Shown here piece by piece: positions 1 through 6,336 of a stretch of DNA of 6,888 nt; within the stretch, counting starts at the first letter, position 1, and every line of letters begins with the position of its first letter. This DNA is from Planctomycetaceae bacterium (lineage in GTDB: Bacteria > Planctomycetota > Planctomycetia > Pirellulales > Pirellulaceae), in the NCBI GenBank assembly GCA_003455945.1, contig DMPQ01000497.1, positions 22,370 through 29,257 on the forward strand. Direction: 5' to 3'. The notes below the pieces were generated by a model. It was not told where the DNA came from, did not search any database, and saw only the letters and a list, made by a program, of their open reading frames with translations. The position numbers were made by a program, and so were the translations under genes.

Positions 1-989
1 GCCCCACCCCAGCCGCCGATCAGCCGGGCGTTGGTCCCGCTGCAGGCGTCGAAGGTGTGCCGGTAGAAGAACGAGTAGGTCTCGACCGTCCGCCACGTCT
101 CGGTCACGACGACGCCGTCGACCAGCGAGTCGCCGAGATCCTCGTGGATCGGCGAAGCCAGCTGGAAGCCGAACTCGTCACCACCTTCGTAGACCCACGA
201 CAGAAGCCCGCGGACCTGAGCGACGTTGCGTTCGGTGTTCCACGACTCGTGCAGGTAATCGATCACCGCCCCTCCCTGCAGCCCGTAGTCGACGCGTCGG
301 AAGAGACCGCCGGTGACGAAGAGCTGATCGCGGTTGAGGTCCGTGAAGTCGGAGCCGGAGAAGTTCGACTGGACCGAATTGACGCCGAGCTGAGCCGACA
401 CGATGTCGGCGGTCAGGCAGGGGAGACCGAACCCGACGTTCGCTCCGCCGTTGAACCCGAAGCTCCCGCCGCGCCCGCGATCGGGCTGTCCCTTGAAGCC
501 TTCGACGCCGGCGAAGAACTCCATGTTGCGGAAGGTGATCTGCGGGCAAGGAACCAGACACCCCTCGGCACAGCTGCTGCAGCCGCTGGTGCCGCAGCTC
601 CCGTCCGAGCAGCCGTCTCCGCACGACTCGCAGCCGCCGTCGACATGCATGCCGACGTGGTCCGAGACGTCCTCGTAGACCGAGTCGTCGACGATCACCT
701 CTTCCTGCATCATCGTCCGCATCGTGCGCGGAGCGCGAGGGAGGGTGGTATGCGAAACGGTCCGGTTGGAACCGAAGCCGACGGTGGCAGGGCGAGTCGG
801 CTGGGTGGTCGACGCCTGGCGAACCGCTCGACGCGGCTCCGCGGGTGCCGACGCCGTGATCCGCTCGGCGCGGCGCACCTGAGAGGTCGCACCGGCCTGA
901 GTCTGAGCGCCGGCCGGCGCCGCGAACGCCGTCAGGGCGATGCCGAGCATCCCCCACGCGAGAGTCGTCCGATCGATCGAGAGGACCAT
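1..989 (-). CDS. Secreted planctomycete-type protein of unknown function (possibly DUF6666), 3' end cut by window edge
   Basis: An ATG at 989 opens a frame that stays open to the left edge, giving 329 visible residues and no stop. A Sec-type signal peptide covers about residues 1-28, with a hydrophobic stretch at 10-24 and an AGA-Q cleavage site. A Ser/Thr/Pro/Arg-rich low-complexity linker follows (about 30-92), then an acidic EEVIVDD patch (about 96-102). A Cys-rich stretch at about 120-148 has nine cysteines, mostly two to four residues apart. The rest is Gly- and aromatic-rich (NMEFFAGVEGFKG, GLFRRVDYGLQGG, VRGLLSWVYEGG) and looks like beta-strand repeats of a surface or outer-membrane protein. 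From memory this resembles the planctomycete family DUF6666, which I cannot confirm here. An RBS-like AAGGAAGAG lies 5 nt before the ATG. The overlapping plus-strand frame at 57-1004 is a shadow, since the minus frame alone has a signal peptide and coherent composition. Confidence 0.82.
   Translation of the reverse strand, partial: MVLSIDRTTLAWGMLGIALTAFAAPAGAQTQAGATSQVRRAERITASAPAEPRRAVRQASTTQPTRPATVGFGSNRTVSHTTLPRAPRTMRTMMQEEVIVDDSVYEDVSDHVGMHVDGGCESCGDGCSDGSCGTSGCSSCAEGCLVPCPQITFRNMEFFAGVEGFKGQPDRGRGGSFGFNGGANVGFGLPCLTADIVSAQLGVNSVQSNFSGSDFTDLNRDQLFVTGGLFRRVDYGLQGGAVIDYLHESWNTERNVAQVRGLLSWVYEGGDEFGFQLASPIHEDLGDSLVDGVVVTETWRTVETYSFFYRHTFDACSGTNARLIGGWGG
685..701 (-). repeat. 17-nt exact direct repeat, copy 1
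   Basis: The 17 nt tcgtcgacgatcacctc occurs here and again at 1394-1410, in the same orientation. On the minus strand both copies lie in coding sequence and are read in the same frame, giving EVIVD. Here it encodes part of the acidic EEVIVDD patch of the secreted protein. It looks like a shared peptide motif with identical codons rather than a mobile element. Confidence 0.6.
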
Positions 990-1317
990 GGTTCTCTTCC
1001 TTAACGCCTTGGCCGGGATTGCCATGCTCGGTCGGTAGCGGAGCCGCACGACGGACTGACCGCCGCAGCGCAACGGCCGCCGACAAGCTAGGAGATCGGA
1101 ATCGATACCACCGGAACTTTCGGCAAACTCCAAATAATCGGAACCGACAACCCAAACTGCCGAAACGAGCTGATCGTCAGGGTCTTGGCTCGGCGAGGCC
1201 GGATCGGACACGTCGTCCGATCGGCCGAAGGCCTGAAACACGGCGGCGCTCGCCCCAAGCGGAAAATGGAGCACGGGCAAGCCGCTCGAATGCCGGCGGA
1301 AACGCCAAGAAACGCAG
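990..1317. other. Intergenic region upstream of the secreted-protein gene
   Basis: This 328-bp stretch separates the hairpin terminator from the start of the secreted-protein gene and should hold its promoter and 5' leader. The only compositional landmark is an A/T-richer patch at about 1110-1150 in otherwise G+C-rich DNA. No -35/-10 pair with acceptable spacing stands out, and no riboswitch or RNA gene is recognisable. Small frames crossing it show no family features. Confidence 0.5.
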
Positions 1318-1343
1318 CAGGGGGAACCGCCTGGTTCCCCCTG
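1318..1343 (-). terminator. Hairpin terminator behind the small lipoprotein gene
   Basis: A perfect 11-bp inverted repeat, CAGGGGGAACC at 1318-1328 and GGTTCCCCCTG at 1333-1343, encloses a 4-nt loop. It lies 46 nt past the stop of the lipoprotein gene at 1390. On the minus strand the hairpin is followed by CTGCGTTTCTTGG, a weak and interrupted T tract, so it is a plausible but not textbook intrinsic terminator. The plus-strand side also lacks a T run directly after the stem. It probably insulates the lipoprotein gene from the secreted-protein gene downstream. Confidence 0.72.
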
Positions 1344-1389
1344 AGTCATGGGCATTCGCGTTTTCGATCGGGGTCGGCACCCCGGCAGA

Positions 1390-1647
1390 TCACTCGTCGA
1401 CGATCACCTCATCGACGGTGGCCTCATCGACGATCTCCCCTTCGCCGTCGATGTAGGTCGCTCCGTCCGCCGAATAGACGCCGCTGGCATCGTTGAACGC
1501 CGAGGCGACTCGACCGTGAAAGCGATCGACTCGCTCCCACTTGCCGCCGTAGGTCGGGTAGGCGTAGTCGTACGGGGCGCAGCACGAGGCGCAACCGCTG
1601 GCCGCCGAACTGATCGTGACGACCGCCAAGAGGGCGAACCGTTTCAT
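1390..1647 (-). CDS. Small Cys-rich lipoprotein with acidic tail, planctomycete-like
   Basis: This gene encodes 85 residues. The N-terminus MKRFALLAVV and hydrophobic core end in a lipobox-like SAASGC, so Cys19 is the likely lipidated residue after signal peptidase II cleavage. Two more cysteines (22, 23) follow, then a Tyr-rich segment (YDYAYPTYGG, about 26-35) and KWERVDRFHGRVASAF (about 36-51). The tail from about 69 is strongly acidic with repeated VDE units (EIVDEATVDEVIVDE). The protein is probably anchored in the cell envelope; its function is unknown. Lipobox, short length and acidic tail fit small lipoproteins I associate with planctomycetes, but that is family impression, not a search result. 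No strong Shine-Dalgarno sequence precedes the ATG. The gene stands alone with its own terminator. Its tail shares the EVIVD motif, down to 17 identical bases, with the neighbouring secreted protein. Confidence 0.8.
   Translation of the reverse strand: MKRFALLAVVTISSAASGCASCCAPYDYAYPTYGGKWERVDRFHGRVASAFNDASGVYSADGATYIDGEGEIVDEATVDEVIVDE
1394..1410 (-). repeat. 17-nt exact direct repeat, copy 2
   Basis: This is the second copy of the 17-mer found at 685-701. It encodes EVIVD near the C-terminus of the lipoprotein. The flanking bases differ, and related tcatcgacg units lie next to it because the tail itself is made of short VDE repeats. Confidence 0.6.
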
Positions 1648-1846
1648 GGTCCGGTAATCCGCAGGGAAGGGAATGCTGTCGGGAGACCGGCTGCGCCTCG
1701 GCGACGCTCCGTGGTGAGAACGGATCGGCCGGAATCCCGTTTCATTCCTCTGATCGGTCGTGCGGGTCGTACGCTTGAGAGCGATTCTGCTGCCCGGGTT
1801 CGATGCCGCACGAAAGTCGCTCGGGATCGTCGCTCGGGCCCATCGC
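1648..1846. other. Non-coding stretch holding a probable planctomycete/alphaproteobacterial boundary
   Basis: The 199 bp lie between the TrpE stop and the lipoprotein start. They do not contain the start of trpG (no sequence like the usual MILVIDNYDSF opening), which often follows trpE. Directly after the TGA, in the same frame, a 33-codon open stretch begins at ATG 1843 and stops at 1742. It is hydrophilic and matches no family I know, and could be the orphan tail of a planctomycete gene whose front is missing. No insertion-sequence ends, att-like repeats, tRNA or clear terminator were seen. The change of genomic style is placed here only from the genes on each side. Confidence 0.45.
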
Positions 1847-3256
1847 TCAAGCCAGCACCGCCTGGAGCATCCCGCGCGCCTTCTGCCAGGTCTCGTCGAG
1901 TTCCTTGCGCGGGTCGCTCTGCACGACGATCCCGCCTCCGACCGGAAAGGTCCACCAGCCGCCGGTATCGGTCACGGTCCGGATCAGGATGTTCAGGTCG
2001 GCCGAGCCGTCGAAGCCGAGGTAGCCGATCGAGCCGCAGTAGGCGGCGCGCGGCGTCGGTTCGATCTCGGCGATCAGCTCCATCGCGCGGATCTTCGGCG
2101 CACCGGAGACCGTTCCGGCCGGAAAGCCCGCCGCCAGCGCGTCGATCACGTCGTATTGCGGATCGAGCAAGCCCTCGACGTTCGAAACGATGTGCATCAC
2201 CTGGCTGTAGCGCTCGACGAAGAAACTGTCCGTCACCTTGACCGAGCCGATCTCGGCGACGCGGCCGACATCGTTGCGGCCGAGATCGAGCAGCATCAGA
2301 TGCTCGGCGCGCTCCTTGAAATCATCGAGGAGCTCCTCCTCCAGCGCCTTGTCCTCGGCAGGGGTAGCGCCACGCTTGCGTGTGCCGGCGATCGGCCGGA
2401 TTGTGACCTTGCGCGCACCCTTTTCCTCGTTCGCGACCTTCACGAGGATTTCCGGGCTCGAACAGACGATCTGGAACCCGGCGAAGTCGAGATAGCAGAG
2501 GTAGGGCGAGGGGTTTACGCGCCGCAGCGCGCGGTAGAGCGAGAAGGCGTCGAGATCGAACGGGCAGGAGAAGCGCTGCGAGAGCACCACCTGAAAGATG
2601 TCGCCGGCAAGGATGTATTCCTTCGCGCGCGCCACCATCGCCTCGTATTCGGCCGGCGTGGTGTTCGACTGCGCCTCCGGCAGCCGCGCGGCGAGATCGT
2701 CCGGCCCGCCGGGGTGGCGGAGCGGCGCTTCGAGCGCGTCGATGGCCGTGTTGAGGCGGTCGTTCGCCGCTTCGTAGGCCGCCCGCGGCGACTGGCTCGC
2801 CTTCGGAAAAACGGGCGTGACGATGACGATCTCGTCCTTCACCGCATCGAAGACGAGCAGGATGGTCGGGCGGATCATCAGCGCGTCGGGCACGCCGATC
2901 GGGTCCACCTTGGCGGCGGGCAGGCGCTCCATATGGCGCACCATGTCGTAGCCGAGGAAGCCGAACACGCCGATCAGCGTCAGAACCTGAAAGGCGATCG
3001 ACGCGATGAAGAAGCCCTGCACGTAGACCTGGGGATGGCCGCGATCGTTGGAGCGCTTGATCGACACGCAATAGGCCGGCACCGCGAGGGCGAGGCTGAC
3101 GAGGGTGGCGAGGATCAGGCTGATCGAGCCGATGATCAGGCCATTGATCATGCCGGCCACGAACAGCGCGGCGAAACCGATCCAGAAGGTCTGTCGGCCG
3201 ATGCGGCCGTCAACGGTGAGCAGGAGCTTCTGGAAGTCGATACCGAGGAATTGCAT
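1847..3256 (-). CDS. trpE: DUF805 membrane domain fused in frame to truncated anthranilate synthase component I
   Basis: The 469-residue frame has two unrelated parts. Residues 1-95 are a truncated DUF805 protein: DGRIGRQTFW (16-25), two hydrophobic segments (about 24-40 and 42-65), the family's KRSNDRGH (67-74) and the start of a third helix (79-98). The last helix and the polar C-terminal tail are missing. From about GVFGFLGYDMV (96-106) the sequence is TrpE to the end, with QRF (227-229), NPSPY (248-252), SSPE (266-269), IRPIAGTRKRG (286-296), EHLMLLDLGRNDVGRV (318-333), VMHIVSNVEG (353-362), GTVSGAPKIRAMELI (381-395) and GGGIVVQSDPRKE (440-452). TrpE makes anthranilate from chorismate with TrpG. 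Here about 120-130 N-terminal residues, including the region carrying the LLES tryptophan-binding motif, are absent, so the fold is probably incomplete. GGAG (3263-3266) lies 6 nt before the ATG. The frame is certain; whether this is a natural gene is doubtful, and a deletion or assembly join is likelier. Confidence 0.8.
   Translation of the reverse strand: MQFLGIDFQKLLLTVDGRIGRQTFWIGFAALFVAGMINGLIIGSISLILATLVSLALAVPAYCVSIKRSNDRGHPQVYVQGFFIASIAFQVLTLIGVFGFLGYDMVRHMERLPAAKVDPIGVPDALMIRPTILLVFDAVKDEIVIVTPVFPKASQSPRAAYEAANDRLNTAIDALEAPLRHPGGPDDLAARLPEAQSNTTPAEYEAMVARAKEYILAGDIFQVVLSQRFSCPFDLDAFSLYRALRRVNPSPYLCYLDFAGFQIVCSSPEILVKVANEEKGARKVTIRPIAGTRKRGATPAEDKALEEELLDDFKERAEHLMLLDLGRNDVGRVAEIGSVKVTDSFFVERYSQVMHIVSNVEGLLDPQYDVIDALAAGFPAGTVSGAPKIRAMELIAEIEPTPRAAYCGSIGYLGFDGSADLNILIRTVTDTGGWWTFPVGGGIVVQSDPRKELDETWQKARGMLQAVLA
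2944..2985 (-). other. Fusion breakpoint between DUF805 and trpE coding sequence
   Basis: Upstream of here (higher coordinates) the translation matches DUF805; downstream it matches TrpE, whose usual wording is close to FGYLGYDMVR. The residues LIGVFGF could belong to either partner, a membrane helix or the TrpE segment, so the exact base cannot be fixed. It probably lies near 2960-2975. The reading frame is kept across the join, with no stop, linker or inverted repeat. Confidence 0.65.
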
Positions 3257-3339
3257 TGCCGTCTCCGATCGTCAGTCGCCGCGCCGGACAGTGGCGGGCA
3301 TCGGATCCCCTCGTCAACGTCGAAGGTTTCAGCGGCGTG

Positions 3340-3807
3340 TCACTGAAGGGGGTCCGGCCCGTAACGATTGGAACCCTCCTCGCCGCGCATCAGGCCGAGA
3401 TCGATGACCAGAGCGATCAGCGCCGCCAGCACCCACAGGCCGAGGATGAACAGGACCGGCCCCATCGGCCCCTGCGAATCCATGTAGCCGAGCACCTGCA
3501 GGAAGCTGACGAGGAAGGCCGGCAGGAAGAAGAACAGGAGATAGAGGTCGGAGTGGCCGCGGTCATGCGCGCGTTTGATCGACAGCGCCAGCGAGGGATA
3601 GAGGAAGGCGAGCCCCACCACGGCGGCGGCGGGATGGCCGCCGAAATCCATGGCAAGGCGGTCGCCGATATAGGCGAAGACGTTGAGCACCACCGCCCCC
3701 GCCCCAAACGGCAGGCGGGGAATGCGGCCCTCGAAGGACAGGAACAGATAGGACCAGGCGCCGGGCTCCAGCCAGATCTGCCGGTCGGTCCAGTCGATCC
3801 GCGCCAT
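3340..3807 (-). CDS. DUF805 family inner-membrane protein
   Basis: This 155-residue protein has an N-terminal cytosolic segment and the DUF805 signature GRIPRLPF (about 27-34). Hydrophobic helices follow at about 35-49, 58-77, 87-107 and 117-138. The diagnostic KRAHDRGH lies at 78-85, and a polar tail with GSNRYGPDP (145-153) closes the protein, as is usual in the family. No biochemical function is established for DUF805. The gene starts 27 nt after dapD with AAGGGCGG upstream of the ATG, so it is probably the next gene of the same transcript. It is followed 83 nt later by a second DUF805 start, making a tandem paralogue pair. This copy is complete, which shows by comparison how much the fused copy has lost. 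Confidence 0.87.
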   Translation of the reverse strand: MARIDWTDRQIWLEPGAWSYLFLSFEGRIPRLPFGAGAVVLNVFAYIGDRLAMDFGGHPAAAVVGLAFLYPSLALSIKRAHDRGHSDLYLLFFFLPAFLVSFLQVLGYMDSQGPMGPVLFILGLWVLAALIALVIDLGLMRGEEGSNRYGPDPLQ

Positions 3808-3834
3808 GGCCGGCCGCCCTTGCTCGCGCCGCGC

Positions 3835-4677
3835 TCAGTCGCGCAGCAGCTCGTTGATGCCGGTCTTGGAGCGCGTCTGGGCGTCGACGCGCTTGACGAT
3901 GACGGCGCAATAGAGCGAGGGCCCCGGCGTTCCGTCGGGAAGCGGCTTGCCCGGAAGCGAACCCGGGACAACGACCGAATAGGCCGGAACCTCGCCGATG
4001 AAGACTTCGCCGGTCGCGCGGTCGATAATCTTGGTCGAGGCGCCGAGATAGACGCCCATCGACAGCACTGCGCCCTCGCGCACGATCACACCCTCGGCTA
4101 CTTCGGCGCGCGCGCCGATGAAGGCGCCATCCTCGATCACCACGGGTCCGGCCTGCAGCGGTTCGAGCACGCCGCCGATCCCCGCGCCGCCCGACAGGTG
4201 GACGTTCGCGCCGATCTGCGCGCAGCTGCCGACGGTGGCCCAGGCATCGACCATCGATCCCTCGCCGACATAGGCGCCGATGTTGACGAAGCTCGGCATC
4301 AGCACGGCGCCCTTGCTGATGAAGGCGCCGCGGCGGACGATCGATCCGGGAACGGCGCGGAAGCCCGCATCGCGGAAGCGGTTCTCGCCCCAGCCGGCGA
4401 ATTTCGACGGAACCTTGTCCCACCAGGTCGCGCCGCCGGGACCGCCGGAAATCGGCGCCATGTCGTTGAGGCGGAAGGAGAGCAGCACCGCCTTCTTGAG
4501 CCACTGATTGACCTGCCACGTACCGCCGGCATCGCGTTCGGCAACGCGGAAGCTGCCGTCATCGAGGCCCGCGAGCGCCGCCTCGACCGCGTCGCGCACC
4601 GCGCCGGTCGTCGTCAGCCCGAGCGTTTCGCGCGCATCCCAGGCGGCTTCGATCGTCGATTGCAGGTCGGTGCTCAT
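3835..4677 (-). CDS. dapD: 2,3,4,5-tetrahydropyridine-2,6-dicarboxylate N-succinyltransferase
   Basis: DapD transfers succinyl from succinyl-CoA to tetrahydrodipicolinate in the succinylase branch of the lysine/meso-diaminopimelate pathway, in the cytosol as a trimer. The 280 residues match the usual length. A helical N-terminal domain (1 to about 105) precedes a left-handed beta-helix of hexapeptide repeats (about 108-235) with [14 protein letters not shown] (143-156) and [15 protein letters not shown] (161-175). The C-terminal part contains [10 protein letters not shown] (240-249) and ends [11 protein letters not shown] chose ATG at 4677 over the in-frame TTG at 4689 because GGGGAA sits 4 nt before it and [13 protein letters not shown] aligns with typical DapD starts. 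The gene begins 14 nt after the nucleotidase stop. dapE, which commonly lies nearby in alphaproteobacteria, is not in the window. Confidence 0.96.
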   Translation of the reverse strand: MSTDLQSTIEAAWDARETLGLTTTGAVRDAVEAALAGLDDGSFRVAERDAGGTWQVNQWLKKAVLLSFRLNDMAPISGGPGGATWWDKVPSKFAGWGENRFRDAGFRAVPGSIVRRGAFISKGAVLMPSFVNIGAYVGEGSMVDAWATVGSCAQIGANVHLSGGAGIGGVLEPLQAGPVVIEDGAFIGARAEVAEGVIVREGAVLSMGVYLGASTKIIDRATGEVFIGEVPAYSVVVPGSLPGKPLPDGTPGPSLYCAVIVKRVDAQTRSKTGINELLRD

Positions 4678-4681
4678 GAAA

Positions 4682-4687
4682 TTCCCC
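4682..4687 (-). promoter_or_regulatory. Ribosome binding site deciding the dapD start
   Basis: On the minus strand the purine run GGGGAA lies 4 nt before ATG 4677. It would overlap the alternative TTG start at 4689, so it supports translation from the ATG only. Confidence 0.7.
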
Positions 4688-4691
4688 AAGG

Positions 4692-5372
4692 TTACGGCCC
4701 AAAATGTTCCGGAAGCGCATCAAGCCAGTCGGCGATGTCGTTCACATGAAAATCGACATGGTCCGGCAGGTGGTCGCGATGGCCGCTTTCGCTGCCATTG
4801 TCCAGCCATACGGTCGTCATTCCCAGCGCTTTGGCGGGGGTCAGATTGCGCGCCATATCCTCGACGAACAGGCTCTTCGCCGGATCGATTCCGAGATGGC
4901 CGATCATCATGCGATAAGCTTCGGCTTCGGGCTTCGGCGTATAGTGCGTCGTGCGAATATCGCAGATGCCGTCGAACAGATCGGCGATGCCCCGCGCGTC
5001 GAGCACGCGGGCGGCATAATCTGCATCGGCGTTGGTGAAGATCAGACGGCGGCCGGGCAGGCGTTCGAGTCCGGCGCGCAGCCGCGTATCGGGCGCCAGC
5101 CGGTCGAGCGGGATATCGTGAACGTCGATCAGGAAATCTTCGGGATCGACGCCGTGGTGGCGCATCAGCCCCGCCATCGTCGTGCCATGATCGTGGAAAT
5201 ATTGCTTCTGCACGCGCCGCGCTTCGATGGCATCGACGCCCATCAGGCGCATGATGAAGGCGCCCATGCGCTCGTCGATCAGGTCGAACAGCCGCGCCGA
5301 CGGATGATAGAGCGTGTTGTCGAGATCGAAGATCCAGGTCTCGACGTCGAGGAAACGGTGAATGTTGCGCAT
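4692..5372 (-). CDS. HAD-superfamily pyrimidine 5'-nucleotidase
   Basis: The protein has 226 residues with all four HAD motifs. Motif I is FDLDNT (15-20), with nucleophile Asp16 and acid/base Asp18. Motif II is IFTN (111-114, Thr113), motif III is PKP (146-148, Lys147), and motif IV is VEDM (170-173, Glu171/Asp172). The helical cap includes [14 protein letters not shown] (52-65) and LMRHHGVDP (69-77), typical of the alphaproteobacterial pyrimidine 5'-nucleotidase (SDT1-like) subfamily. It is expected to dephosphorylate nucleoside monophosphates or similar small phosphates in the cytosol with Mg2+; the true substrate cannot be read from sequence. It starts 9 nt after recR, and its RBS (GAGGAAGG) overlaps the recR TGA, implying translational coupling. 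Its place just before dapD is common in alphaproteobacteria. Confidence 0.92.
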   Translation of the reverse strand: MRNIHRFLDVETWIFDLDNTLYHPSARLFDLIDERMGAFIMRLMGVDAIEARRVQKQYFHDHGTTMAGLMRHHGVDPEDFLIDVHDIPLDRLAPDTRLRAGLERLPGRRLIFTNADADYAARVLDARGIADLFDGICDIRTTHYTPKPEAEAYRMMIGHLGIDPAKSLFVEDMARNLTPAKALGMTTVWLDNGSESGHRDHLPDHVDFHVNDIADWLDALPEHFGP

Positions 5373-5381
5373 TGCCCTTCC

Positions 5382-5990
5382 TCAGCCGATCGCGGTGCGG
5401 CTGAGGAGCGCCGCCGAAAGCGTGCCCTCATCGAGATAATCGAGTTCGCCGCCCACCGGAACGCCATGCGCGAGGCGCGTCACCTTGACGCCTGCTTCGG
5501 TGAGCAGATCGGTGATGTAATGCGCGGTCGTCTGCCCCTCGACCGTGGCGTTGAGCGCGAGGATAACCTCCTTCACCGAGCCGCCCGTCGCCCGTTCGAC
5601 GAGCTTCGGCAGCGAGAGATCCTCCGGCCCGACGCCATCGAACGGCGAGAGCGTCGCGCCCAGCACGTGATAGCTCGCCCGGATCGCGCCGGCGCGTTCA
5701 AGCGCCCAGAGATCGCCCACGTTCTCGACGACGACGAGAATCGAGGGATCGCGGCGCGGATCGCGGCAGATCGAGCAAGGGTCCATCGTGTCGAGATTGC
5801 CGCATTCCGAGCAGGTGACGATGCGCTCCGCCGCAATGCGCATTGCCTCGCCGAGCGGGTGCAACAAATCCTCGCGCTTCTTCATCAGGTGCAAGACTGC
5901 GCGCCGCGCCGAACGCGGGCCGAGGCCCGGCACGCGCGCCAGAAGCTGGATCAATCTCTCAATTTCCGGGCCTGCGAGATTTTGCGCCAC
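5382..5990 (-). CDS. recR: Recombination mediator protein RecR
   Basis: RecR works with RecO (and RecF) to load RecA onto SSB-coated single-stranded DNA during gap repair. The 202-residue length is normal. An N-terminal helix-hairpin-helix contains [12 protein letters not shown] (19-30). The zinc finger is Cys60-x2-Cys63 with Cys72-x2-Cys75. A Toprim domain spans about 82-178, with VVVEN (86-90), and the C-terminal segment [22 protein letters not shown] (170-191, Walker-B-like) closes the fold. The start is GTG at 5990, favoured because GAGG lies 5 nt upstream, overlapping the ybaB stop, and the product begins [17 protein letters not shown], close to the usual AGPEIERLI opening. It follows ybaB by 7 nt, in the classic dnaX-ybaB-recR order. 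Confidence 0.96.
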   Translation of the reverse strand: MAQNLAGPEIERLIQLLARVPGLGPRSARRAVLHLMKKREDLLHPLGEAMRIAAERIVTCSECGNLDTMDPCSICRDPRRDPSILVVVENVGDLWALERAGAIRASYHVLGATLSPFDGVGPEDLSLPKLVERATGGSVKEVILALNATVEGQTTAHYITDLLTEAGVKVTRLAHGVPVGGELDYLDEGTLSAALLSRTAIG

Positions 5991-5995
5991 TTTAA

Positions 5996-5999
5996 CCTC
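5996..5999 (-). promoter_or_regulatory. Ribosome binding site supporting the GTG start of recR
   Basis: The minus-strand string TGAGGTTAAAGTG joins the ybaB stop (TGA), a GAGG core and the GTG start of recR. The overlap suggests coupled translation and favours the non-ATG start. Confidence 0.7.
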
Positions 6000-6321
6000 A
6001 GAACGGCAGTTTCATGCCGGGCGGCAGCGGCAGACCGCCCGTGAGCGCCTTCATCTTCTCGGCGACGACGCCTTCGATTTTCGCGCGCGCATCGGCATGG
6101 GCCGCGAGGATGAGGTCTTCCACCATCTCCCGATCATCAGGCTTGAGCAGCTCGGGATCGATCGCGATCGCCTTGAGCGCGCCCTTGGCGGTGAGGGTTA
6201 CGCGCACCATGCCCCCGCCGGATTGTCCGTCGACGAGCGTTTCATCCAGTTCGGCCTGCATGGCCTCCATCTTGGATTTGAGGCCCGCCATTTCCTTCAT
6301 CATGCCCATCAGGTCGCGCAT
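5998..6321 (-). CDS. ybaB: YbaB/EbfC family nucleoid-associated protein
   Basis: This small cytosolic DNA-binding protein has 107 residues, the usual family length. A Met/Lys-rich N-terminal helix ([18 protein letters not shown], 1-18) is followed by the beta-sheet core with [13 protein letters not shown] (about 35-47) and AIAIDPELL (51-59). A long C-terminal helix (about 66-95) and a short Pro/Gly-rich end complete it. Family members dimerise and bind DNA with little sequence preference. The gene sits 15 nt after dnaX with CGGAG upstream of its ATG, and 7 nt before recR. This conserved synteny makes the identification secure. Confidence 0.95.
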   Translation of the reverse strand: MRDLMGMMKEMAGLKSKMEAMQAELDETLVDGQSGGGMVRVTLTAKGALKAIAIDPELLKPDDREMVEDLILAAHADARAKIEGVVAEKMKALTGGLPLPPGMKLPF

Positions 6322-6336
6322 GGCAAAAACTCCGGA

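Noticed and set aside
57..1004. Plus-strand open frame of 315 codons
   Set aside because: It mirrors the minus-strand secreted-protein gene. Its product is Arg/Asp/Val-rich with no domain logic, whereas the minus frame has an RBS, signal peptide and coherent domains.
1110..1150. Possible promoter (TTGGAG, 17 nt, TGGTAT on the minus strand) for the secreted-protein gene
   Set aside because: Each hexamer matches the consensus at only about half its positions, and planctomycete promoters are poorly defined, so it is not supportable.
1742..1843. 33-codon frame directly after the TrpE stop, in the same frame
   Set aside because: It has no RBS, no recognisable family and a hydrophilic composition that chance could give in G+C-rich DNA; noted only as a possible orphan gene tail.
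4678..4689. TTG at 4689 as an alternative dapD start
   Set aside because: It overlaps the GGGGAA that serves the ATG at 4677, and the extra four residues are not typical of DapD.
1760..4749. Two long plus-strand open frames (1760-3346 and 3256-4749)
   Set aside because: They lie opposite the trpE/DUF805 and dapD genes and are rich in Arg, Asp, His and Glu, typical antisense shadows of G+C-rich coding DNA.
4704..6044. Plus-strand open frame of 446 codons
   Set aside because: It is antisense to the nucleotidase and recR, both of which are unambiguous by motif.
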